64,000 nucleotides of DNA, from positions 28,109,661 to 28,173,660 of the forward strand of contig CM067309.1 in assembly GCA_034231615.1 (NCBI GenBank), written 5' to 3'. Made by a program: the position numbers and the translations under genes. Source of the stretch: Meghimatium bilineatum. Lineage: Eukaryota; Mollusca; Gastropoda; Stylommatophora; Philomycidae. Below, piece by piece: positions 46,445 through 56,869 of this stretch. The stretch's first letter is position 1. The number at the start of each line of letters is the position of its first letter. The notes beneath the pieces were generated by a model. That model did not search any database and had not been told where the DNA came from. It saw only the letters and a list, made by a program, of their open reading frames with translations.

Positions 46445-47785
46445 GGGGTGCAAAGGGAACGCATTGCTCTAGGCGGACCCAGGGTTAGCAGATAACCAAG
46501 ATCCCAAATGTACCTCCACGCGGTGCACCCTGGAAACAGAAATACAGCAGCTCGTGCTGATTCTGGCCAAATCATTTGGGGATCGTGTCCGAGAATGTGG
46601 AGGTAGCAGATGGAAAGAGATTTGACTGCACAAGAGACAGACAATATCTCCGACACCACCAGCTGCACCACATATAGCGACACTGTCGACATACAGTGAA
46701 GCTAGTCAGTCCAGTCCGAACATTGGAGGGGCGGCCAATGTAAAATGCACGTAAAGGTAAATGCATGGCGAGAGACAAATATGTTTCATACAGAGTACAA
46801 TGAAACAATGAAAGGGCAGAACGGCGCTAGAGGGCAGCGCGAACTGCAAATAGAAAGTGAAAAGTCCCTAGGAACGGGAACTACAAGCTCCGTCAGCTCG
46901 AGACGGGCTTCTAGTTACCAGAGTTCCTAACAGGCAGAGACCCAGACCCATCCATCGGCGTTTGGTAAAGCAAAAGACCTAACCCAACTCTAATGTCGAG
47001 CCTTCCTAAACCGGAAATATGCTTGCAAAGAGAAAGGGTTCTGTACCCGATGGGTGTAGGCAAGAAAGGGACAACGATGGTAGTCGTGGCCCAACTCTAC
47101 TGTCAAGCTTTCCTATACCGGAAGAACACTTGCAGAGAGAAAGGGTTCCGTACTCGATTCGCTCAGGCACAAAAGGGACAACGATTTAGCCCTGGCCCAA
47201 CTCTACTGTCAGGTTTTCCTACACCGGAAATACACTTGAAGAGAGAAAGGGTTCAGTACCTGATGGGCTCAGGCGCTATTGGGACAAGGACGCTCAGCTC
47301 GAGAACGCCTTGCTCTCAAACGCGTGGTGTGAGACTCGAACTTGGACAAGGGGTACACGATGTCGGTGAATGACACCTCGGCTAAGAGGGCGAAAGAGCC
47401 AAGGTCCAACTCCTCTGTTGAGTTCTTCCCCTTAAGGAACCAGGCTCATGGATGAGAAACGGTTCAGTACCTAATGGGCACAGGCAAAGCACGTCCAATT
47501 ACACGAAGCAAGTTCATAGACAGTGGAACACCTCGTTCGAGTGAGACGAGAGCAAGAAAATCGTCTGGGCGAAGAGTCTTCACTACGCGTGCCTGGAGAC
47601 AGATATAGAGGCTGTCACAGGCTAAGGGTAGCCCACCCGAATTGTCAAGGCATGCCGAAATCGGATGTGCTAGGCCTACAAGGCGCATAACGGTGGCACA
47701 ACGTAATCACGCTCCCGGCGGAAATCGCACGGATATCCGTGATGGTTACAATGGAGCGAACGAAAAACAAACAAACAAACAAACA
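46445..47785 (+). mobile_element. 1.3 kb retroposon, copy 3, inserted in RTE-like LINE
   Basis: 1341 bp, with 5' GGGGTGCAAAGGG, three ~106 bp units (46,984; 47,091; 47,197) and a diverged unit start at 47,406, the conserved 3' hairpin and an (AAAC)n tail. The perfect 11-bp TSD falls inside an RT reading frame: removing the element and one TSD copy joins FGMKINID to KTEVMNI in frame. This proves insertion into a pre-existing LINE and fixes both element boundaries. Confidence 0.9.
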
Positions 47786-47796
47786 AACATAGACAA
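47786..47796. repeat. TSD of copy 3, right
   Basis: AACATAGACAA, the partner of 46,434-46,444. Confidence 0.85.
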
Positions 47797-48455
47797 AACA
47801 GAAGTAATGAATATTGCAAGAGAAAAGGAGAACATAAACATACAGATAAACAATAAACAACAAAACAAGTAGATGAATTCAAATATCTGGGCAGCACATT
47901 GAGATATGACAATAAACAAGAAGCAGAAATAAACGCACGATGTAATAAGGCATGTCAGGTCATTGGTCAATTAACACCTTTACTAAGAAACAAAGATATT
48001 ACACTAGAAACAAAGAAAGCGCTTTTCAACACCATTTTTCTGTACAACATTGTGTTATCATTGTCAAACTTGGACATTAGCTTCTAGAACAATACATAAG
48101 ATTAACACCACTGAAATGAAATGTTTGAGACGTATGATTGGAGTTAGCTTGAGAGACAAAATCAAGAATAAAACACTAAGGAAACAATTAGGGATCAAGT
48201 CAACAATAGAATACACCAAGAAACAAGTTAAATGGATCGGCCACATAACCAGACAGAAAGAGCAAAGTATTATCCAAAAAACACTTAACAAACGATAGGA
48301 AAACAGTCGACCTATTGGACACCCTCGTAATAGGTGGATAGATAGGGAATTAGAGACACTCGGAAATATAACAGCGGAAGAGGTAAATAGAAGGGAAAAT
48401 GAACGTACCTCAACACCGAAAATTACACGAGGACAGAAAGAAGAAGAAGAAGAGT
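47797..48455 (+). pseudogene. RTE-like LINE (family B), 3' part of split element
   Basis: The sequence resumes with KTEVMNIAREKENINIQINN, then FKYLGSTLRYDNKQEAEINARC, ACQVIGQLTPLLRNKDI, CYHCQTWTLASRTIHKINTTEMK, CLRRMIGVSLRDK and KQVKWIGHITRQKEQS, and ends in a GAAGAAGAAGAAG tail. This is the post-RT YLGS and C-terminal region. It carries several frameshifts. Confidence 0.8.
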
Positions 48456-49323
48456 AATTATGTCACGGCAGTTAGTACACTTACAGGGATAGCTTGTATA
48501 TCTTGACAGATATGGGCCAGTGTCTTTGTGTATGGTCTCCTGTAAGAGGCCCACATATATATTGTTAGCGTGTAGTAAATTAGCAAAGTTCTAGCTTTTT
48601 GTTTCTGATACCACAGATGTTCAGTTATAGGATGTTAAGTGAAGACTTTGTTTTATGACAATCTTTGCTCTGCTGGTTCTCCCTCCAGTGTTTTCTCGGT
48701 TTAATGATTTGGTGCTTGTGCAGGTGTTGTTGCTGTGTTGTCTAATGTGCATGTCGGTGTTTGTGTTGTTTTGAATGAGCTCCAGTAGTTAATTTCTCGG
48801 CCAGAGCAGCCTGGTTCTGCCCGCCCACTGCCTGCCGCGGACCTTGATAGCCGAGGCGGCGTCTGATCTCGTTTGTTAATATTGTATGTTGTACTGGCGT
48901 TATATTTCTGGGAAGTCTGTGGATTTTCGGCCCACCCGTATCAGAGCCAGAGAATAACTATCACACCACTAGGAAGGTATGTTTCACCCTATGCACTGTT
49001 CCGAGACACTGCATCCAAGATATTGTTCACTGTGCTCATTCCCCGCTACCAATTGACTATTGGTTAAGCCGAACTTCTCTATTGCTCCAGGTATACAACC
49101 AAATGTTCAAGCCAAAAGGATAGTCACTATGCCCTTATGATGGGCCTCAGCCATCAAAACTGTGCTGTCAGTTTCCTCCTGCCCAGTGCTGGACAGTACA
49201 TCTCTGGCTCCCTCACAACCACATAGAATTATATGTATTATACATACATGGATTATAAATACATGTACAAAATAAAAAGACACCAAATACATTGGAAGAA
49301 AAAACAACATGAGAAGCATAATT
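48456..49323. other. No recognisable gene
   Basis: Includes a locally GC-richer patch near 48,800-48,870 (contains 'gcctgccgcggacc'). No ORF with recognisable motifs. Confidence 0.4.
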
Positions 49324-49706
49324 GATTCTTGATTAGAAGCTGGCCTCACAGCACGTGGGGCATTATCATAAGTGCTGCGCCCTCTGTTCCAGCAGACATC
49401 CGACTCAACGGTGTTTCGAGTCTAATGTCCCCGAAACAGACGTCGACATCAGGGCACAACTCTGGCCTTTGCGACAGGTTTCTTTGTTGTTCCGCCATCC
49501 ACGCCGTGCACGTAACTAGTTCAAGCACAACGTCGGCCTGTCGGAACAAAATGGTAACTGTTATCGAAGGTTACGACTACGGGATTGTATAGATGACATG
49601 CCATTTTCTATAAGAAGATAACCTCAATATAAAAGCATGTCATCTACTAAGATATTCAGTTGCATGTATGGTTTGTCTAGTAGGCCATTGGTGAGACCGA
49701 TAGACG
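49324..49706 (-). repeat. ~385 bp dispersed repeat, minus copy
   Basis: Reverse-complement partner of 36,508-36,895. Here the hairpin arms TAGATGACATGC / GCATGTCATCTA are perfect 12-mers. Confidence 0.65.
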
Positions 49707-50524
49707 TAATCACTTGCGTAGTGATGTTGATCGAAGGCAGCGCTCCGGTTGTGAGTTAATGCGAACCAACAAATTGTTGTTTTTGCTATTGCGTAAGTGA
49801 GCAAAGAGCTATTCTGTCAGTTCAGGGTGTTGACTCCCAAATAAGCAACATACTATAAAATAATAATTTTTTCGATAAATGAATATTTTTTGTGACATTT
49901 TTTCACTTTCCTGGAAATAAGATATCTTTAATTGTTCTTGAAAATGAATCTCAGCTTGCGCTACGTACTATCTCATGGGCAATAAAACAGTCCTAAATTA
50001 TCCTTACTCTTGACCGATGTCCACTTGGAACAGAAGAAAGAACTCTGACCTAATTACATTAAGAATTCTTTGCATGTTCGTTCAATGGAATTTACGGCAA
50101 CATACAGTGCTCCTAAATTAGGTTAGATTTATTTTCAATAACATTCAAAATTGTTTAGAATGTGCTATTTATCTAGCCTTTTTTGTGTGTGTAGTATTGA
50201 GACCTGGGTACTGTAATAGGCAAATAACAAAACCGGATCCAAAGACAATAGTTTTTTTCACATTCTGTGTTCATTGATTTGGATCGTGTGGCGTGCGTAA
50301 TTACGCTCTTTATGTCATTATCTATTTCCTCTTTGATTGAATAATTCTTATTACTGATTGATTTCATTTACTAGATTGTTATACAGCAGATTTATGTCAA
50401 ATGTGGATGATTACGAAGTTAGGTCAATAATTATAATGTGGAATTTCCAAAAGAACTACAAGATGTTTCTGAATTTTTGTTGCTCGTACCTTTTCAACAA
50501 ATATAGGGATAACTTGGTAATATA
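49707..50524. other. No recognisable gene
   Basis: AT-rich; nothing supported. Confidence 0.4.
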
Positions 50525-51125
50525 GGTTGTTTAATATAATATGGAATACACATGAAACACCAGAGGACTGGAAAAATGCAGTACTAATACCTATCTGAAA
50601 GAAAAAAGACAGCAAAAGAAATCGTACAAAGTACTGAGGCATTTCACTTTTACGCCACACTGGAACAAATTTCAACCAAATTTACGAATATTCATCGAAC
50701 TACAGCTCAACTATACTCAAATGTGATTTCGTAAGAACAAGAGCTTGTACAGATGCCATTTTTACACTGAGACAACTGGCAGCAAAAAACAACTGAAAAC
50801 AACCAGGGAATTGTCTGTCGACCAAGAAAAAGCCTTCGACAGAGTGGACAGCTATGAAAAATACTATAAAAATATATTGTTTCACATCACCTGATCAACA
50901 TGTAACTACTCCTTACACAGGTAGTCAATGTGCAGTTGAACAAGTGTAGGGTTTACAATTTCCATTTACACTTCTGGCGTGCGGACAAGGGTAATCATAT
51001 ATATCGATTGTATATGTAAAATTGCCAATACCAATAAAGAATTCAACTTGAACAATCTCCTGAGTGAACTTTTTTTTGCAGACGATCAAGCAATAATATC
51101 AAGCAAGGCTGTTAACACTATTAAA
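50525..51125 (+). pseudogene. RTE-like LINE (family B) RT relic
   Basis: Broken plus-strand frames read NTHETPEDWKNAVLIPI, KKDSKRNRTKY, ISLLRHTG, RTRACTDAIFTLRQLAAKN, a KPSTEWT remnant of AFDRV, and FADDQAIISS-like sequence near 51.08 kb. Block order matches 45.7-46.4 kb but the copy is old and internally deleted. Confidence 0.6.
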
Positions 51126-51344
51126 ACTACACACTTTACATAAATTACATTAATTGCGTGTGTGTTGCGTCTGGGTATTGTTGTTAGCATCTCCGACGGG
51201 ACCGTTGTCCAGATCGTGACTGTCTAGTTTCGGCACTTGTGACTGGAAAACCCACAATTTTACGTCTTAAATTTAATGGATAAATGTTCCAGTGTAGGGT
51301 AACAACCCTAAACAGGACGTAAATGGCTGGAGTAACAAATGGCA
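51126..51344. other. Short unrecognised gap
   Basis: No gene. It precedes the foldback left arm. Confidence 0.35.
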
Positions 51345-53025
51345 AATATCAAGATTAAAAAAATAGGTTACAAAAATAATACATAAAACAACCTAACGAC
51401 GGAATACAGAGACAAACGACGTTTCTACTAAAAAACCTTCATCAGGACAGTCAAAAGACAACAGTACAACGAATCTTACATGAAGACAAATATGGTTATA
51501 TCAGGGGGGGGGGGAAAGAGAGAGAGAGATAGCGAATAGATAGAGGAAGCAAAGATGGAGCAACATAGCAGGGAAGAAGATGGTGGTAAGTGAGGTGGGG
51601 AAATTTCTCAGAAGAGGGTAGGAGTGAAAATAGATAAGATGTGATAGTAGGTAAGATAAATAAAAATTAAAGATACTTACTTCAAAAGTGGCCACAGGCA
51701 ATACGTCACACATTCTCTTCTCTTCCCGTAACGTCATTCTACCACATATTTTGGGTTTAGTCTGCCCCCTTCCTTGATGACCTTTTCCTGTCGCTTTATT
51801 CCCCACCTACTCTGGTGCCCTTTTCGTTGGCACCTTCTTTTTACCTCTCTCTATTTCTGTTTGCTACCTTCACCCGACGTGCTTTCCCGTGATAGTCCCA
51901 CACCCTCCCCTGTTGTGCACTCCCTGTGTCCTTCGGGCTCCTCCTACTTCCACGTCTCTTCCTTGCGTGATGTACCTCCGTTTCGGGGCCCACATCTATC
52001 TACCACTTTCTCTTCTATTTTGTCCCCCCCCCTTCTCGTATCCTCTGTTTTCTGTCTCTATGGCCATGTGGTTCAAGTCATATATATATATATATATATA
52101 TTATATATAAATACCCCCTCTCCTCGCTGTTCGCGTGTACGTCCCTGCATTACGCTGAGTTTCTGGCCCGCCACGTATTCTATTATCTTCCCTCTTTTGT
52201 TTTGTTTTCATTTCTTCTACTTGTCTTTCTTTCCTCATGTGTCTTTTCAATTGTAGATATATGTCAGATGTTTTTTTTTTAATTTACCTGGTGAGTCGGT
52301 CACATGGGCCTGCCTATTCACCCGTAATTATTGTCTACTTTAGACTAGTCCTACTCGTTTTTGCCCAAATGTCTCTGGGACAAGACGTATCTGAGCGAAG
52401 TGTTACCTGTTTTTTAAACTTATTTGTTATCACCAATTTCCACTATTTTACCTGCATATATCATCACTGTATTTTCTTTCTATTATTGTCTGCTTTTATT
52501 ACTCGTCTTTTCCCCCTGATCCACATCTTTCTCCTTCTCTTTTGTCATATGTGCTCCAGGCTGTCTTCTTCTTTCTCGTCAATTCTAGCCGTATCGGGCT
52601 TTTTCTCTCCCCCTCTCTCTCACCTTATCTCTCGCACCATCCTCTTTTACTTCCCTATTACGATTGGATGATAATACTCATTGCCTGTGACCACTTTTGA
52701 GGTATCTTTATTTATTATACCTGCTATCACATCTTATCTATTTTCACTCCTACCTTCTTGTGTGTATTTCCCTCCTCACTTAACACTATCTTTTCCCTAT
52801 CCATCTTCTTCCCTGCTATGCTGCTCCATCTTTTCTTCCTGTTATCTATTCGCTATATCTCCCTTTATTTCCCTGGCATAACCATATTTGTCTCCATCTA
52901 AGATTCGTTGTACTGTTGTCTTTTGTTGTACTGTAAAAAGCTTTTTAGTCGAAACGTCGTTTGTCTCTATATCTCGTCCTTATGTTGTTTTATGTATTAT
53001 TTTTGTAACACTTCTACCTATTTTT
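51345..53025. mobile_element. Foldback element with ~345 bp inverted arms, probably Penelope-derived
   Basis: The reverse complement of 51,345-51,693 matches 52,680-53,025 over the whole length. Shared landmarks are 'attgcctgtggccacttttg', 'ctatcacatcttatctattt', 'cttcttccctgctatg', 'agattcgttgtactgttgtc' and 'gaaacgtcgtttgtctct'. The ~985 bp interior is pyrimidine-rich on the plus strand with no convincing ORF. The arms carry a TTTAGT(A/C)GAAACGTCG motif; a similar GGTTGAAACGTTG motif follows the Penelope-like GIY-YIG relic at 60.3 kb, so I infer Penelope UTR origin. Both arms diverge by point changes and short indels. Confidence 0.65.
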
Positions 53026-53354
53026 GTTTATCTTAAATTAAATGGCCTTGTTTCCTGGTGTGATTAAATGGAACCCTGTTTGTGGCATACAGACGTACCC
53101 GTTTAAGAAAAATGGCTTTAATCACGAACTCACCCACCACTTTATCTTTTAATTGTCATACTCCTTGATATACCCAGGATGGAATTGTGTCCGTGGATGA
53201 AAATAGCCTACCTTACAAAAAAGGATTTAGTGATTTACTAATAAAGCACACTTCTTATTTATAGTGAACGAAAAACAGGTTGAATGGAGTGGAGGATTAA
53301 CTCCGTTGTATTTTTTTGGGGGGGGGGGGGGGGGAGTGTACGTGGACCCCCATG
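53026..53354. other. No recognisable gene; poly(G) run
   Basis: A 17-base poly(G) lies at about 53,318-53,334. No supported gene. Confidence 0.4.
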
Positions 53355-53663
53355 TGTACGTCTGCATACATGTTTGAAAGAATTTGAAATAGAACAAGAT
53401 ACATGGGAAGAACTTGCACAAAATAGATCTACATGGTGTTCCACAATAAAAAAACGGAAATCGTCTTGTGAAAAGAGGAGAAATGCAGCAGCTCAACAGT
53501 GGAGAGTAGCTAGAATGTCACGGATAGACCAAAGTCCGTCTATAGTGGTCATTCCATGCCTGAACTGTCCAATGATATTTACAGCTAGGGCTGCATGTAC
53601 AATAGGGCTCATTAGTCATCTGCAAATTATTAGTCATGATCATAATTCCACTGAATTTTCAAT
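53355..53663 (+). pseudogene. LINE C-terminal fragment with C2H2-like finger, split host
   Basis: The plus strand reads CLKEFEIEQDTWEELAQNRSTW, EKRRNAAAQQWRVARM and then CLNCPMIFTARAACTIGLISHL, a C2H2-type finger end of a CR1/RTE-like LINE. Its 3' UTR is interrupted by the minus-strand LINE at 53,676-54,998 and resumes at 55,011 with an ATCATCATTTGTGATGGA-type end. Confidence 0.65.
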
Positions 53664-53675
53664 AGTGGATGTAAC
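53664..53675. repeat. TSD, left, of truncated I-like LINE
   Basis: AGTGGATGTAAC, matching AGTGGATGCAAC at 54,999-55,010 with one mismatch. Confidence 0.65.
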
Positions 53676-54998
53676 TTCTTCTTCTTCTTTCGTTCACTTG
53701 AAACATGTCTATATCTGTAATTCTGTCTCCTTAATAAAATTCACTGTCTTTTGTAGTTCATACAGTGTCCCATAGAGCTTTGATTCCAGTGTTGTTTCCT
53801 CTGGCCAATATGTCTGCCTCAGTGTTTCATGCTCAGAAAACTCTTGAAGTATATGTGTGGCACTCTGTACTGCCAGTCCACATGTACACATGGCCGTGTT
53901 GCCAATATTGAACTTTGTATACATGTGACTGCAGAGTCGGTTGTGTCCTGTTCTGAGACGTAGAATTATAACTTGTTCTGATCTGTTCATATTGTGATAG
54001 TCATCTTGTGTTGGTGTTTGTGGCTTTCTTATTGACTTTATCATCTGTTTTTTCTGATGGTAGGTGATTGGTATATCTGGTTGGTCTTCGGCAGCACCTT
54101 CCTTAGCCAGTTGGTCTGCTTTTTCACTTATGTTTACCCTATACTGGTAAGACAATTCGCTAAGTAGTTTTTTCAAGTCTGTTAGTATTCCAGACTGGAG
54201 AGCTTGAAGCACTGACCTTGCATCTGTCAGGAATACCACAGGCTGTAGGTCAGAGTTGGAGTTCAGCAGTTTTTTAGCTGCCACACTAATTGCCTGGATT
54301 TCTGCATCATAATTATTGCAGAATTTTCCTGTCGGTGTTCCGATTGTATCTCTAGGCTTGTGTGGATATTCTAGATATACACCTGCACCTCCATTCCTCA
54401 CAGCATTCTGTGCTGACCCATCTGTGTATACTCTGACCCATATATTTGGTGGATATTCCTCATCCAGGAAACTGAGGGTGACTGTCCTCCGCTGCATATT
54501 GTTCAGTTCGTCCTCGCTTAGTATTCCTTTCACATGGATCTGAATGTATATTGGCATTCCATGCCTTTCACTCCAATGGGTTTGTTCTGGTACAGACATT
54601 AAGGGGCTGTCGACTTCAGGTATGTCTGTAAATTGCCTACGGAGTCGTTTAGCTTGATGGATAAAGCTGCTTCTTTTCAGTCGCCCCATTGCTAGGTTTT
54701 TTAATCTTTCCTTCATTGGATGACTTGGCATACACTGAAACTTTTCTGCTTGAATTAGTACTTTTGTGTCTCTGCGTTCGCTAAGTGTTTGCATTCTTCC
54801 CATTTTCTGCATCTCTACTATGGGTGTTGATTTCATTGCTCCCAACATTGTTCTAAGTGCCTGGTTTTGCACTTGTCTAGATCTTGTAATGTGGTGTTTG
54901 ATGCAGGACACCACGCAGCTGAACCATATTCCAGGTGTGGTCTTATGCCTTGCTGGTAAACTTTACTGATTATTTTCCCACTGGCTCCCCATGTGGTT
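53676..54998 (-). mobile_element. 5'-truncated I-like LINE, close relative of the 14.6 kb element
   Basis: Minus-strand insertion of the last ~1.32 kb of the same family as 14,639-18,689, with the same CTTCTTCTT (AAG) tail and a 12-bp near-perfect TSD. The truncation point corresponds to about 17,337 in the full copy (ACCACATGGGGAGCC). It lies within the 3' UTR of a CR1/RTE-like LINE. Confidence 0.85.
53709..54914 (-). pseudogene. I-like LINE C-terminal ORF: thumb, RNase H (deleted), Cys/His tail
   Basis: A 401-residue ORF whose first ~20 residues are out of frame relative to the family (one-base deletion near 54,890). It then reads QNQALRTMLGAMKSTPIVEMQKMGRM, VRVYTDGSAQNAVRNGGAGVYLEYPHK (RNase H first Asp), NYDAEIQAISVAAKKLL (Glu; the A-run is intact here), VVFLTDARSVLQAL (Asp), and then VNISEKADQLAKEG. 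Compared with the 18.2 kb copy, a net 33 nt is missing. This removes the WIPSHCGIPGN loop with its His, so RNase H should be inactive. The C terminus keeps RLRTGHNRLCSHMYTKF and a CTCG knuckle. It ends at the same stop as the full-length element. Confidence 0.85.
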
Positions 54999-55010
54999 AG
55001 TGGATGCAAC
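54999..55010. repeat. TSD, right, of truncated I-like LINE
   Basis: AGTGGATGCAAC, the partner of 53,664-53,675. Confidence 0.65.
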
Positions 55011-55029
55011 AATTGTCATCATCATTTGT

Positions 55030-55225
55030 GATGGACGAGCATGCGTCTGCCTAGAGTATGTAACTCCACTGTAACTCCGCAGCTTCACGCGATAATCTCA
55101 AAGGATCTTCGAAAAAATTCAAAGTAAATAAACAATACATAGCCAGCAGAATTCGAACAAGCGATCTTGTGAGGCTAAATGCAATGGCTTAACCACTACA
55201 CTACTATGGTAGCCCTCATAAATAT
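55030..55225 (-). repeat. tRNA-derived SINE
   Basis: The minus strand reads 'gtagtgtagtggttaagcca' (A box) and then 'gatcgcttgttcgaattctg' (B box GTTCGAATTC), followed by a body toward 55,030. The A/B spacing is tRNA-like. The 5' end is near 55,225. It borders a LINE 3' UTR remnant at 55,011-55,030. Confidence 0.6.
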
Positions 55226-55389
55226 TATTAACATGCAGTGCACTAGAAAATTTGATTCAGTAACGATTATGATCACATTGTGATTGAACTATTACTTCAT
55301 GTGTTAGACTTCACTAATACTTCAAACGGCATCGTCTGTATAATGTGGATGATCGCGTTACAAACCACTTGTAAGTTCGATCAAGTCGT

Positions 55390-55400
55390 GCTTTGAGAGT
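55390..55400. repeat. TSD of copy 4, left
   Basis: GCTTTGAGAGT, identical to 56,739-56,749. Confidence 0.85.
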
Positions 55401-56738
55401 TTGTTTGTTTGTTTGTTTTTCGTTCGCTCCATTGTAACCATCACGGATATCCGTGCGATTTCCGTCGGGAGCGTGATTACGTTGTGCCACCGTTATGCGC
55501 CTTGTAGGCCTAGCACATCCGATTTCGGCATGCCTTGACAATTCGGGTGGGCTACCCTTAGCCTGTGACAGCCTCTATATCTGTCTCCAGGCACGCGTAG
55601 TGGAGACTCTTCGCCCAGACTATTTTCTTGCTCTTAGTCTGACTCAAACGAGGTGTTCCACTGTCTATGAACTTGCCTCGTGTAATTGGACGTGCTGTGC
55701 CTGTGCCCATTGGGTACTGAACCGTTTCTCATCCGTGAGCCTGGTTCCTTAAGGGGAAGAACTCAACAGAGGAGTTGGACCCTGGCTCTTTCGCCCTCTT
55801 AGCCGAGGTGTCATTCACCGACATCGTGTACCCCTTGTCCAAGTTCGAGTCTCACACCACTCGTTTGAGAGCAAGGCGTTCTCGAGCTGAGCGTCCTTGT
55901 CCCAATAGCGCCTGAGCCCATCAGGTACTGAACCCTTTCTCTCTTCAAGTGTATTTCCGGTGTAGGAAAACCTGACAGTAGAGCTGGGCCAGGGCTAAAT
56001 CGTTGTCCCTTTTGTGCCTGAGCGAATCGAGTACGGAACCCTTTCTCTCTGCAAGTGTACTTCCGGTATAGGAAACCTTGACAGTAGAGTTGGGCTAGGA
56101 CTACCATCGTTGTCACTGTCTTGTCTAAGCCCATTGGGTACAGAACCCTTTCTCTTCGCGAGCATATTTCCGGTTTAGGAAGGCTCGACAATAGAGTTGG
56201 GTTAGGTCTTCTTGCTTTACCAAACGCCAGTGGATGTGTCTGGGTCTCTGCCTGTAAGGAACTAAGGTAACTAGAAGCCCGTCTCGAGCTGACGGAGCTT
56301 GTAGCTCCCCCTTTCATAGGGACTTTTCACTTTCTATTTGCAGTTCGCGCTGCCCTCTAGCGCTGTTCTGCCCTTTCATTGTTTCATTGTACTCAGTATG
56401 AAATCTATGTCTCTCGCCATGTATCTACCTTTACGTGCATTTTACATTGGCCGCCCCTCCAATGATCGGACTGGACTGACTAGCTTCACTGTATGTCGAC
56501 AGTGTCGCTATATGTGGTGCTGCTGGTGGTGTCGGAGATATGTCTGTCCGTGTGCAGGCAAATCTCTTTCCATCTGCTACCTCCACATTTTCGGACACGA
56601 TCCCCAAATGATTTGGCCAGAATCAGCTCGAGCTGCTGTATTTCTGTTTCCAGGGTGCACCGCGTGGAGGTACATTTGGGATCTTGGTTATCTGCTAACC
56701 CTGGGTCCGCCTAGAGCAATGCGTTCCCTTTGCACCCC
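55401..56738 (-). mobile_element. 1.3 kb retroposon, copy 4 (minus strand)
   Basis: 1338 bp in reverse orientation. The tail (GTTT)n is at the left, and the 5' GGGGTGCAAAGGG is at the right as its complement. It has a perfect 11-bp TSD. Three internal ~106 bp units and the conserved 3' hairpin are present. Small differences (for example a changed GTCTGTCCGTGTGCAGGCA patch) distinguish it from copies 2 and 3, so copies are not recent duplications of one locus. Confidence 0.88.
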
Positions 56739-56749
56739 GCTTTGAGAGT
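56739..56749. repeat. TSD of copy 4, right
   Basis: GCTTTGAGAGT, the partner of 55,390-55,400. Confidence 0.85.
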
Positions 56750-56869
56750 GATCTACTATCCAATATACAATCATAACAATAGTTGCATTTACAATTTAAC
56801 GTATTTTTAAAATAAATTGTAAAATTTGCGATAAGGGGTCTTTCAATAATTTTTTCTATTCAGGCATTT

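Noticed and set aside
51774-52671. Two overlapping Ser/Phe/Pro-rich ORFs inside the foldback element
   Set aside because: Produced by pyrimidine-rich sequence with few stops on that strand; no domain or conserved motif.
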